A DNA stretch of 47,756 nucleotides from Crocinitomicaceae bacterium (lineage in GTDB: Bacteria > Bacteroidota > Bacteroidia > Flavobacteriales_D > Crocinitomicaceae), in contig JABURP010000053.1 in assembly GCA_014762645.1 (NCBI GenBank), positions 1-47,756 of the forward strand, given 5' to 3'. The notes under the pieces are model-generated. The model was given only the letters and a program-made list of their open reading frames with translations. It had not been told where the DNA came from and ran no database searches. Positions 8,436-16,214 of this stretch are shown in pieces. The position numbers and the translations under genes were made by a program. The stretch's first letter is position 1. The number at the start of each line of letters is the position of its first letter.

Positions 8436-9574
8436 GGAATATGTTTAAGAATTTCACTGCAAATAAATTCAGCCGCTTTACCATCACCATAAAAAGGAGG
8501 ATATGTGAAATCTGAGCGATTCAACAGTTCATCTGTAGCATGGACGATTAGCTTCTCATCTGCACCACATAGTTTGGCATTTCCGTTTTCAACCAATTCC
8601 ACCCATTCCGTTTCTTCTCGTAGTATAACACAAGGCTTCTTAAAAAAGAACGCCTCTTTCTGAACCCCTCCGCTATCTGTTAATATCAGGTCTGCATTGC
8701 TTTCCAAAGCTATAATATCCAGGTAAGATACCGGTGGAATGACTTTAAAATTAGAAGCTTGTTCTATTCGCTCCCTTAGATCTTTCGATAAGGCTGATTC
8801 GAGCTTACTCTTAGTGCGAGGATGAAGAGGAAGAACAAGCGTCCGGTCATTTCCTTCAATAAGTTGAAGTAATGCCTTGAAAATGGATTGCAATCGGTCA
8901 GGATTATCAGTATTGTGCTGTCGGTGAACAGTTGCCAGCACAAAGTTTTCATGAAGGTTGAGATCACTCAGGATGGTAGATTTTTGTTCGGCTAATTCCG
9001 CAAAGTACAAAGCATTATCCAACATGATATCACCACAATGGTAGACTTTTGGATTATCTATTGAATAGGGTGGCTGGCTGTTTAAATTAAACCCTTCTTT
9101 ATTGAGGTTTGCCAAAGCGCTATCTGTAGGACAGAACAATAATGTAGAAACATGATCACAAACAATTCTGTTGATCTCTTCCGGCATAGCTTTATTAAAA
9201 GACCTCATTCCGGCTTCAATATGAATAATCGGTACACCCAGCTTTGACGCAGCCAATCCTCCGGCTACAGTTGAGTTTGTGTCTCCGTAAACCAATACGG
9301 CATCCGGTTTTTCATGTTGAATGGCACTCTCAATTCCTTCCAGCATTTTTGCGGTTTGCAGGCCTTGAGCATCAGAACCCACATTAAGATTTAAAGCTGG
9401 TTTTGGGACATTTAATTCATCAAAAAATACCCGAGACATATTGTCGTCATAGTGCTGTCCCGTATGGAGGATGATTTCATGAATTTTACCATCAAATTTG
9501 TCAGCAATGGCGCGACTTATTGCGGCTGCTTTAATAATTTGCGGTCTGGCTCCAATAACGGTAATTATCTTCAT
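8429..9574 (-). CDS. wecB: UDP-N-acetylglucosamine 2-epimerase (non-hydrolysing)
   Basis: This 381-residue enzyme interconverts UDP-GlcNAc and UDP-ManNAc for surface polysaccharides. Visible landmarks are the start ITVIGARPQIIKAAA, TGQHYDDNMS (39-48), VYGDTNSTVAGG (95-106), HIEAGMRS (118-125), Glu132-Glu133 in MPEEINR, and the UDP-binding LTDSGGVQKEA block followed by REETEW. Length and motifs are those of the non-hydrolysing family. It is the first gene of the six-gene operon; a perfect -7 element (TACTTTTG on the minus strand, 9591-9598) lies 16 bases before its ATG. No other ManNAc-pathway gene is in the window. Confidence 0.95.
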   Translation of the reverse strand: MKIITVIGARPQIIKAAAISRAIADKFDGKIHEIILHTGQHYDDNMSRVFFDELNVPKPALNLNVGSDAQGLQTAKMLEGIESAIQHEKPDAVLVYGDTNSTVAGGLAASKLGVPIIHIEAGMRSFNKAMPEEINRIVCDHVSTLLFCPTDSALANLNKEGFNLNSQPPYSIDNPKVYHCGDIMLDNALYFAELAEQKSTILSDLNLHENFVLATVHRQHNTDNPDRLQSIFKALLQLIEGNDRTLVLPLHPRTKSKLESALSKDLRERIEQASNFKVIPPVSYLDIIALESNADLILTDSGGVQKEAFFFKKPCVILREETEWVELVENGNAKLCGADEKLIVHATDELLNRSDFTYPPFYGDGKAAEFICSEILKHIPC

Positions 9575-9590
9575 GAAAATGGCTTATCAA

Positions 9591-9598
9591 CAAAAGTA
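9591..9598 (-). promoter_or_regulatory. -7 promoter element of the wecB operon
   Basis: Read on the minus strand this is TACTTTTG, a full TAnnTTTG match, 16 bases before the wecB ATG. I do not see a clear TTG at the expected distance, so the promoter is supported by the -7 box and its position only. Confidence 0.45.
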
Positions 9599-9632
9599 GG
9601 AAATTCGTGCTACTTCTGTTGTAACTATATAA

Positions 9633-10310
9633 TTACTTGTCTTTAACAGGAACAGACACTTCCTTCCGCCAATCCAAATAGAACTTTTTAAACTTTCTCC
9701 ATCCTTTTCGGGTATTTAATTTTTGCGCTTTAAAGGCTTCTTTTTGGTAAACAATAGCTTGTTCAGGACTCATTTTAAAAACCCGTTTAGCCTCTCCGTG
9801 GATTCCTTCTACCACTACCCATTGTTTATTAATGAACATCATTGTATGAGCTGCATACTCTTCATTCGTAGGGCTTTGTAGATACACATGTACATGATTT
9901 TCAATATTGGCCAATTTCATTTGACAAGATTTATTCATCATGGGGTGTTTTAAAGCGGCTTTTACAAAAGGTGTGAATAAAACACTCATAATCTTGTATG
10001 ATTCATATTCACCAATTTTGCCATCTTCACCATGTTTAGCCATATTCGAGATGTTTTCCTCCTTAAGAAACACATTATAGTCAACGTTATCTTCGTCCAC
10101 CCCTTTCTTGAGATCAAAATGATCTCCCTGATGAAGGACAGTGATTTTCTCTCCGGTTTCTTTCACATTGATTCCGAGTGATTCCCACATGCCGGAAAAA
10201 TAAGTTGCCAGTTTATCGTGTTTTAAAATAGGCTTCCACATATCTTCAACAGACTGCGAAAAACTAGTCATTGAAGTGAATACAAATAATGAAAATAGTA
10301 AGTGTCTCAT
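9633..10310 (-). CDS. Secreted protein of unknown function
   Basis: A 225-residue protein with a signal peptide (MRHLLFSLFVFTSMTSFSQS; cleavage probably near residue 19), then a mixed alpha/beta sequence. The segment DVDYNVFLKEEN followed by a hydrophobic stretch, SVLFTPFVKAAL, is loosely reminiscent of sterol-carrier-protein-2-like folds, but I do not trust this enough to name it. The C terminus is very basic and aromatic (RKGWRKFKKFYLDWRKE). It is a single gene on the minus strand between radC and wecB, 58 bases before the wecB start, and may be cotranscribed with either or neither. Confidence 0.75.
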   Translation of the reverse strand: MRHLLFSLFVFTSMTSFSQSVEDMWKPILKHDKLATYFSGMWESLGINVKETGEKITVLHQGDHFDLKKGVDEDNVDYNVFLKEENISNMAKHGEDGKIGEYESYKIMSVLFTPFVKAALKHPMMNKSCQMKLANIENHVHVYLQSPTNEEYAAHTMMFINKQWVVVEGIHGEAKRVFKMSPEQAIVYQKEAFKAQKLNTRKGWRKFKKFYLDWRKEVSVPVKDK

Positions 10311-10394
10311 GATTTTCGTTTGCTTTTTTTATTTAGCGAAGTTAATGGATAATCACTTATGGTCGAATGATTAATATCAGATATCCTACCGAAT

Positions 10395-11084
10395 TTAAAT
10401 CAGTCCTTCATCCGCAAAACTGAAGTAGTCACCATTCGTAATAATTAGATGGTCAAGTACTTTTAGGTCTATTAATCGTCCAAAATCACTCAGCTTTTTA
10501 GTGAGATCAAGATCGGATTGGCTCGGTTTAAGATTTCCGGAAGGATGATTGTGACATAATATTATGGCTGAAGCTGTCTGCTCCAATGCTTTCTTAAAAA
10601 TGATCTTGCCATCTGCTACGGTTCCACTAACACCTCCTTTAGAGATAAGTTCAATCGCTTTAATTTGATTGGACCTGCTCAATAGAACAGCATAAAACTC
10701 TTCATGCTCTTTGTCCTGAAACAACGACACAACAGCATTGTAAACATCTTTAGAACTTTTTATAGCATTATTTTTATCGTAATTCTCTGGTTTCCTTCTT
10801 CTGCCCACCTCTAATGCAGCCGCTATCGAAATTGCTTTAGCTTCACCAATACCTTTAAATTTCATAAGATCTTTGACGGATAGCTTAGCCAGTTTATTAA
10901 GGTCATTATTTACATACAATAAAATTTCCTGACATAGTTGAACGGCCGACTTATCGGATGTACCAGAACCAATTAAAATGGCGAGCAGCTCAGCATTGGA
11001 AAGCGCATCTTTACCTTTACCCAACATTTTTTCTCTTGGGCGATCATCCGGAGCTAACTGCTTTATGGATATTGATTTACGCAT
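10395..11084 (-). CDS. radC: RadC family protein (JAMM/MPN+ domain)
   Basis: A 229-residue protein with an N-terminal UPF0758 region, a helix-hairpin-helix segment FKGIGEAKA (about 76-84) and a C-terminal JAMM metalloprotease-like domain: Glu129, His178 and His180 in HNHPSG, and Asp191 in PSQSD. RadC's role in DNA repair has been questioned, and the JAMM residues suggest a zinc-dependent hydrolase. It is full length. A near-consensus -7 box (TACCTTTA, minus strand, 11089-11096) ends only 4 bases before the ATG, suggesting an almost leaderless message. Confidence 0.95.
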   Translation of the reverse strand: MRKSISIKQLAPDDRPREKMLGKGKDALSNAELLAILIGSGTSDKSAVQLCQEILLYVNNDLNKLAKLSVKDLMKFKGIGEAKAISIAAALEVGRRRKPENYDKNNAIKSSKDVYNAVVSLFQDKEHEEFYAVLLSRSNQIKAIELISKGGVSGTVADGKIIFKKALEQTASAIILCHNHPSGNLKPSQSDLDLTKKLSDFGRLIDLKVLDHLIITNGDYFSFADEGLI

Positions 11085-11105
11085 TGACTAAAGGTAAATA
11101 AAAAC

Positions 11106-11138
11106 AAAAAAGCTCCCCGCAATGCGGAGAGCTTTTTT
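11106..11138 (-). terminator. Intrinsic terminator of the beta-barrel gene
   Basis: AAAAAAGCTC (11106-11115), one mismatched base, CCGC (11117-11120), loop AAT, GCGG (11124-11127), one mismatched base, then GAGCTTTTTT. On the minus strand the stem is followed by a T-rich run. It lies between the end of the gene at 11162 and the start of radC, so radC probably needs its own promoter. Confidence 0.85.
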
Positions 11139-11161
11139 TAAGTATTTAATAATTTATAGTG

Positions 11162-11785
11162 TTATATCTTCACTGAGATACCTGCTTCCATTATCTGGCC
11201 ACCACCGATACCTAGTTCGAGGTGAAGACCTAACATTGGAATAAAGTAATATCTCATACCTAAAGCAGCTCTAAATGCTACAGGAATTAAGCTTGGATAT
11301 GAATAACTTGCATCAACATCTCCGTCAATGTAAGCTGTTCTCTTTACATATTTGTATCCAACTCCTACTCCTGTGTAAACATCTACTGCTTCAGTTTGTA
11401 CAAAGTGATAATTCAATCTTATCATGATTCTCAGCTTATTCGCTTCGTATCCGATTGTTTCATCTGTGTACATTTGAGTTGTAGTGTCCCAATCTCCACA
11501 TTGCTCACAAGTATATTCATAACCTGTTTTCGCAAAGTTGACATCTAAACCTACCCCAAAGTTATCAGCTACCATGTACTCAAGTCTTCCACCATAACCT
11601 ACAGGACCACCAACGGCTCTAAAATCAGTTTCGTTCTCAAAACTTTTCCACCAGACGTTGGCAGTTGGAGCTCCTACATAAGGGTCTATAATAAAAGTAC
11701 CCTCTTCAACTTGTGCTGTGGCATTTGTTTGGGCTCCGAAAATCATTCCAAAAGCAGCTACTGCTGCAAAAATTGTTCTTTTCAT
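11162..11785 (-). CDS. Outer-membrane beta-barrel protein
   Basis: A 207-residue protein with a signal peptide (about residues 1-25, ending NATAQ). The mature part has alternating amphipathic beta strands (for example FGVGLDVNFAKTGYEY, LRIMIRLNYHF, VYTGVGVGYKYV) and glycine-rich turns, as in small Bacteroidota outer-membrane barrels of about eight strands. CEQC near residue 90 could form a loop disulfide. The ligand or role is unknown. A -7 element (TATATTTG, minus strand, 11805-11812) lies 19 bases before its ATG and a terminator follows at 11106-11138, so it looks monocistronic. Confidence 0.85.
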   Translation of the reverse strand: MKRTIFAAVAAFGMIFGAQTNATAQVEEGTFIIDPYVGAPTANVWWKSFENETDFRAVGGPVGYGGRLEYMVADNFGVGLDVNFAKTGYEYTCEQCGDWDTTTQMYTDETIGYEANKLRIMIRLNYHFVQTEAVDVYTGVGVGYKYVKRTAYIDGDVDASYSYPSLIPVAFRAALGMRYYFIPMLGLHLELGIGGGQIMEAGISVKI

Positions 11786-11804
11786 AATTTAATTCGTTTG
11801 TAAT

Positions 11805-11812
11805 CAAATATA
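11805..11812 (-). promoter_or_regulatory. -7 promoter element of the beta-barrel gene
   Basis: On the minus strand this reads TATATTTG, a full TAnnTTTG match, 19 bases before the ATG at 11785. A -33 TTG is not obvious. Confidence 0.5.
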
Positions 11813-11877
11813 CTCTTTTATTTGATTAAAAGTTACATTGCACGCTTTTCGCAAAGGTCATGCCAAAAAAGTTAAAT

Positions 11878-11906
11878 TTTGTTAAATCAATAATTCCGTA
11901 CATTTG
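11878..11906 (+). promoter_or_regulatory. Consensus promoter ending 4 bases before the start codon
   Basis: TTTG (11878-11881), 17 bases, then TACATTTG (11899-11906): a full match to the Bacteroidota -33/-7 consensus. The ATG at 11911 follows the -7 box after 4 bases, which puts the predicted transcription start at or next to the start codon. The signal peptide encoded right after the ATG makes a later start unlikely. Confidence 0.75.
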
Positions 11907-11910
11907 AGAC

Positions 11911-12549
11911 ATGAAAATAGGGACATTTTTTTTGTTGATTTTATTAAATTTTTTCTGTTTGGCGCAACCGTATAATAGAATGATTAAGGTCAACATGGGA
12001 ATGAGTAGAGAAATGATTGATCACTACCGCATTCAAAAATCCATTAATGATACTGGTGATGTCAAATTAGATTTTTTATCCTGGAGCCCAACTGTTTCGT
12101 ATTCTCACGAATTTATATTTGGGCAGGTAATTTCAGCTTCAGGAACAGTTGGTTTTCAGTATATGAACTTGTATTATGGATCCCGACATTATGGGGCACC
12201 GTTTTTTTACATTTCAGCTAATCCGCAGTTATCTATTTTTTATCGCAAAAATTTTGAATACTACATTAAATTGCAGATTGGAGGAACGTTTTACATTCAT
12301 AACCCTGAAGTGATTCCCGAGCCTACACGAAGGCTATTACCCAAAAAGGCCAACTTGTTTACTGGTGTAACGCTGGGTGGATTTAATTTTTTCTTAACGG
12401 ATAAGCTTGGATTGAATCTTGAGTTGTCGTTTTGGTCAGCCGAAATGGTTACATTTGGATTAACTTATCGTTTTTTCAGCGGAGATTTACCTGAAATACA
12501 AAACGGAGGTGAAGGAGTTAATGACCAATTACAAGATAAAGTACCATAA
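11911..12549 (+). CDS. Secreted protein of unknown function, probable outer-membrane beta-barrel
   Basis: A 212-residue protein with signal peptide MKIGTFFLLILLNFFCLAQ, then strands rich in aromatic residues (for example SYSHEFIFGQVI, GFQYMNLYYGSRHYG, FFYISANPQLSIFYRKNFEYYIKL) and a terminal TFGLTYRFFSG strand of the kind seen in barrel proteins. The polar tail after that strand is unusual for a barrel end. The promoter at 11878-11906 predicts an almost leaderless mRNA. A rhodanese lipoprotein gene follows after 3 bases, so the two are probably cotranscribed. No family is recognised with confidence. Confidence 0.8.
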   Translation: MKIGTFFLLILLNFFCLAQPYNRMIKVNMGMSREMIDHYRIQKSINDTGDVKLDFLSWSPTVSYSHEFIFGQVISASGTVGFQYMNLYYGSRHYGAPFFYISANPQLSIFYRKNFEYYIKLQIGGTFYIHNPEVIPEPTRRLLPKKANLFTGVTLGGFNFFLTDKLGLNLELSFWSAEMVTFGLTYRFFSGDLPEIQNGGEGVNDQLQDKVP

Positions 12550-12552
12550 ACA

Positions 12553-12996
12553 ATGAAGAAATCTAAATTATTACTGGCGGCAATTTGCGTTTCCTTTCTA
12601 TTTATTTCATGCAATAATTCTGAATCTACCGAAGATACTAATTCATCTACCGAAATTTCAGAAGAAGAGGAAGTTGTTGAGAACAATGAAGTGCAACAAA
12701 TAGCAGAAGATTTGGACAATGCTACTTTTCAGAAGTATCTGGATGAAAAAGGGGGACTTCTTATTGATGTCAGAACACCCGAAGAAGTTGAAAACGGATC
12801 AATAGAAGGTGCCGTCAACATCAATTTCACGAATGGTGATTTTGAAACGGCTGTTGATACACTGGACAAATCAGTGCCCACATTTGTATACTGTCAAAGC
12901 GGAGGACGAAGTGGAAAAGCAAAAGACCTCTTGATAGAAAACGGTTTTCTGGAAGTCTATAATCTAGAAAACGGTTACGGTAACTGGGAAAAATAA
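12553..12996 (+). CDS. Rhodanese-domain lipoprotein
   Basis: A 147-residue protein with a lipoprotein signal (MKKSKLLLAAICVSFLFISC; Cys20), an acidic/serine spacer (about 21-48) and one rhodanese domain (about 55-147) with LIDVRTPEEVENGSIEGAVNI and the active-site loop VYCQSGGRSG (Cys114). The catalytic Cys and the six-residue loop are intact, so sulfur transfer or binding is plausible. The protein should face the periplasm or the surface. It follows the gene at 11911 by 3 bases and precedes priA by 30. Confidence 0.92.
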   Translation: MKKSKLLLAAICVSFLFISCNNSESTEDTNSSTEISEEEEVVENNEVQQIAEDLDNATFQKYLDEKGGLLIDVRTPEEVENGSIEGAVNINFTNGDFETAVDTLDKSVPTFVYCQSGGRSGKAKDLLIENGFLEVYNLENGYGNWEK

Positions 12997-13026
12997 TTCT
13001 AACCCGACATAAAAAACATTTCTCGG

Positions 13027-15510
13027 ATGTCCGATCGGATAACCTATTTTGTGGATGTGATTTTGCCGTTAAGTATTCCAAATACTTATACGTACAGGGT
13101 TCCGTATGAACTAAACGACGAAATAGATATTGGTAAACGGGTTATCGTTCCGTTTGGAAAAGCAAAGTATTACACGGCCATTGTTAAAGATGTGCACGAA
13201 GAAGTGCCACAAAATTATCAGGTTAAATACATAGAAACCATACTGGATGATCACCGAATAGTAACAGACAAACAACTACAGCTGTGGGATTGGATATCAG
13301 AGTACTATTTGGCCGATCTGGGGGATGTGATGAATGCGGCACTGCCGTCTAATTTTAAATTGGCCAGTGAAACAAAATTATCCCTTCATCCTGAATATGA
13401 CCGTACCTCCGAAGGGCTCTCGGATAAAGAATTCTTAGTCCTTGAAGCATTACAGGTACAGGAAGAGTTAACATTAAAAGAAGTCTCTGAAATAGTTGGC
13501 ATTAAGACCATTCAGCCCCTGATCAAATCCATGATCGAAAAGCGACTTGCTATTGTATCAGAAGAACTTCAGTTAAAATACACGCCTAAACACGCCACTT
13601 TTGTGGGCATTGATGAATCCATTAAAACGGAAGAAGAACTCAGTGAGATACTGAACGAACTGGAGAACCAACCGCGCACAGAGAAACAAGTGGCGGCTTT
13701 ATTAAAAGCTGTTGAATTAACACGGTGGAATAACGGAGCGCAAAACCCCTTGATGAAAAAAGACCTGGTGGCGGAAGGAGCATCTGAGTCCTCTATCAAC
13801 TCATTAGCGAAAAAAAACATTCTGGATGTTTACTCTGCAGAGATATCACGATTAGAATCTAATGAAGATGACATTACTTCGGTTAAAGAATTTTCAGATT
13901 TTCAGGAGGAAGCCTACCAGGACATTCAGGCACAGTTCAAAGAAAAAGATGTTGTACTTCTCCATGGCGTTACGTCATCCGGTAAAACAGAACTGTACGT
14001 AAAGAAGATTCAGGAAACGATTGATAACGGACATCAGGTATTGTTTTTATTACCGGAAATCGCCTTGACGACTCAGCTCATCAATCGGCTTAAAAAATAT
14101 TTTGGCGACCTGGTTGGTGTTTATCACAGTAAATTCAATCAGAACGAACGCATTGAGATTTGGAACAAGGTTTTACAAAACGACCCGCAGCAATTTCGAA
14201 TAATACTCGGAGCACGCTCCAGTATTTTCCTGCCCTTTCAGGACCTGGGATTGATCATAGTAGATGAGGAACACGAAAATTCGTTTAAGCAATATGATCC
14301 GGCTCCCCGTTACAATGCCCGGGACCTGGCCATAATATTGGCAAGATTACATAAATCCAATGTTTTGTTGGGGTCCGCTACTCCTTCAATTGAATCCTAC
14401 TTTAATGCTCAGGAAGGTAGATATGGTCTGGTGGAAATGACCGAGCGATATGGCGGTGTGCAAATGCCGGAAATTCAATGTGCCGATCTGGAGAAAGAGA
14501 CAAAACAGAGGACCATGAAATCGCACTTCTCCTCTTTTCTTATTTCAGAAATGGAAGAAGCTTTAAAAAGAGAAGAGCAGATTATTTTATTTCAGAACAG
14601 ACGGGGCTACACCCCTATTTGGACCTGCGAAATGTGTGGATGGACGCCGCATTGTAAGAACTGTGATGTTTCCCTGACTTACCACAAATCTTCTAATGTT
14701 CTCAAGTGCCACTATTGTGGGTACTACATTTCTCCCCCATCCTCTTGTGGGGCATGTGGCAGTAGAAAATTAAAGATGTTAGGTTTTGGTACAGAGAAAA
14801 TAGAAGATGAACTTAGCCTGTTCTTTCCTAAAGCGCGTTTGCAACGAATGGACCTGGATACCACCAGAGCCAAACATGCGTACTCCAAAATTATCTCTGA
14901 TTTTGAAGATAGAGAGGTGGATATTCTTATCGGAACGCAAATGGTGACCAAAGGACTGGATTTTGACAATGTAGGACTCGTTGGCATATTAAGTGCTGAT
15001 CAACTCCTCAATTTCCCGGATTTCAGATCTTTTGAACGATCATATCACCTGATGTCGCAAGTAGCAGGACGAGCTGGAAGGAAGAAAAAAAGAGGTAAAG
15101 TAATCGTTCAGACTTTTGAGCCAAATCACTGGATCATTCAAAAAGTAATGGCTCATGATTTTGAGGGATTTTATCGCCAGGAAATAGTAGAACGCCGGAA
15201 CTTTAATTACCCTCCATTTTTCCGAATTATTGTTTTAAAACTGAAACACCGAAAGAGAGAGACACTGGAGGTGGGTGCAGCTGCACTTGCTAAATCATTA
15301 CAGGCAGTATTTAAAGACCGGGTTTTAGGACCCGAAGCACCTATTGTTGGTAGGGTAAGGAATATGTATCTCAAAAACATCACTTTAAAATTTGAACGGA
15401 ATGCCTCACCAAAAAAAGTAAAAGACATCATTAAAGAGAAAATTGACCTATTTTTGGCCGATCACGACTTTCGATCGATTCGAATTGATATAGATGTTGA
15501 TCCACAATGA
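13027..15510 (+). CDS. priA: Primosomal protein N' (PriA helicase)
   Basis: An 827-residue DNA helicase that reloads the replisome at stalled forks. An N-terminal 3'-binding domain is followed by the helicase core with Walker A GVTSSGKTE (about 315-323), the DEEH box IVDEEH (about 410-415), the zinc-binding insertion with paired cysteines (CEMCGWTPHCKNC, CHYCGY, CGACG; about 534-585), and the motifs IGTQMVTKGLDF and QVAGRAGR. It is slightly longer than the E. coli protein, as is common in Bacteroidota. Its stop overlaps the plsC start by 4 bases. Confidence 0.97.
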   Translation: MSDRITYFVDVILPLSIPNTYTYRVPYELNDEIDIGKRVIVPFGKAKYYTAIVKDVHEEVPQNYQVKYIETILDDHRIVTDKQLQLWDWISEYYLADLGDVMNAALPSNFKLASETKLSLHPEYDRTSEGLSDKEFLVLEALQVQEELTLKEVSEIVGIKTIQPLIKSMIEKRLAIVSEELQLKYTPKHATFVGIDESIKTEEELSEILNELENQPRTEKQVAALLKAVELTRWNNGAQNPLMKKDLVAEGASESSINSLAKKNILDVYSAEISRLESNEDDITSVKEFSDFQEEAYQDIQAQFKEKDVVLLHGVTSSGKTELYVKKIQETIDNGHQVLFLLPEIALTTQLINRLKKYFGDLVGVYHSKFNQNERIEIWNKVLQNDPQQFRIILGARSSIFLPFQDLGLIIVDEEHENSFKQYDPAPRYNARDLAIILARLHKSNVLLGSATPSIESYFNAQEGRYGLVEMTERYGGVQMPEIQCADLEKETKQRTMKSHFSSFLISEMEEALKREEQIILFQNRRGYTPIWTCEMCGWTPHCKNCDVSLTYHKSSNVLKCHYCGYYISPPSSCGACGSRKLKMLGFGTEKIEDELSLFFPKARLQRMDLDTTRAKHAYSKIISDFEDREVDILIGTQMVTKGLDFDNVGLVGILSADQLLNFPDFRSFERSYHLMSQVAGRAGRKKKRGKVIVQTFEPNHWIIQKVMAHDFEGFYRQEIVERRNFNYPPFFRIIVLKLKHRKRETLEVGAAALAKSLQAVFKDRVLGPEAPIVGRVRNMYLKNITLKFERNASPKKVKDIIKEKIDLFLADHDFRSIRIDIDVDPQ

Positions 15511-16214
15511 TGCTGACCATTCTTTCCATAATCAAATTAATATTCATCCTGATATGGTCATTATTTGCAATCGTTGTGGCGACCATCACTTATGTATTTA
15601 CGTGGAGCCCAAAAATCCCGGTTATTTTAGCAAAACACCTCTGGTCAAGGATTATGCTATTTTTTCTCGGCGCCAGGGTTCAGGTGACAGGGAAAGAAAA
15701 TATTGACAAGGGAAAACATTATGTCATAATTGCTAATCACTCTTCATATGCCGATATTCCGACACTCTTTAGAACATTACCGCTATACCTGAGATTTATT
15801 GGGAAGGACGAACTTCGTAAAGTTCCATTTTTAGGGTTCTACATGAAATTGTCCGGTATGATTTTTATTAATCGACGGAATCCGCGGAAGGCCAGAGAGA
15901 GTATTATTGAAGCGGCAAAGATTGCCAAAAGCGGAGAAAATGTGGTGATATTTCCAGAGGGAACCACCATTGAGGAAGATACAATTGCTCCGTTTAAACG
16001 CGGAACCACCATCCTGGCCATGGAAGCAGAATCTGCCATTTTACCGGTAAGAATAAGAGGAACACATAAAGCGTGGCCTGGTACATCTAACCTAAAGATA
16101 AGAGGAGGCAGAATCAAGGTCAATATTGGGAAACCCATCCCTTTTGATCAGTTTAAGGATAAAAACAATACGGAATTGTTAAAAGAACTTCGAGAAACGA
16201 TTGAAGCACTGTAA
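15507..16214 (+). CDS. plsC: 1-acyl-sn-glycerol-3-phosphate acyltransferase
   Basis: A 235-residue membrane-bound acyltransferase of phospholipid synthesis that makes phosphatidic acid. An N-terminal hydrophobic anchor (about 5-32) is followed by the catalytic NHSSYAD (HX4D, near residue 78), the GKDEL block, INRRNPRKA and the substrate-binding FPEGTT (about 149-154). It is translationally coupled to priA (ATGA overlap). Its stop codon directly abuts the stop of the convergent gene at 16215. Confidence 0.93.
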   Translation: MMLTILSIIKLIFILIWSLFAIVVATITYVFTWSPKIPVILAKHLWSRIMLFFLGARVQVTGKENIDKGKHYVIIANHSSYADIPTLFRTLPLYLRFIGKDELRKVPFLGFYMKLSGMIFINRRNPRKARESIIEAAKIAKSGENVVIFPEGTTIEEDTIAPFKRGTTILAMEAESAILPVRIRGTHKAWPGTSNLKIRGGRIKVNIGKPIPFDQFKDKNNTELLKELRETIEAL

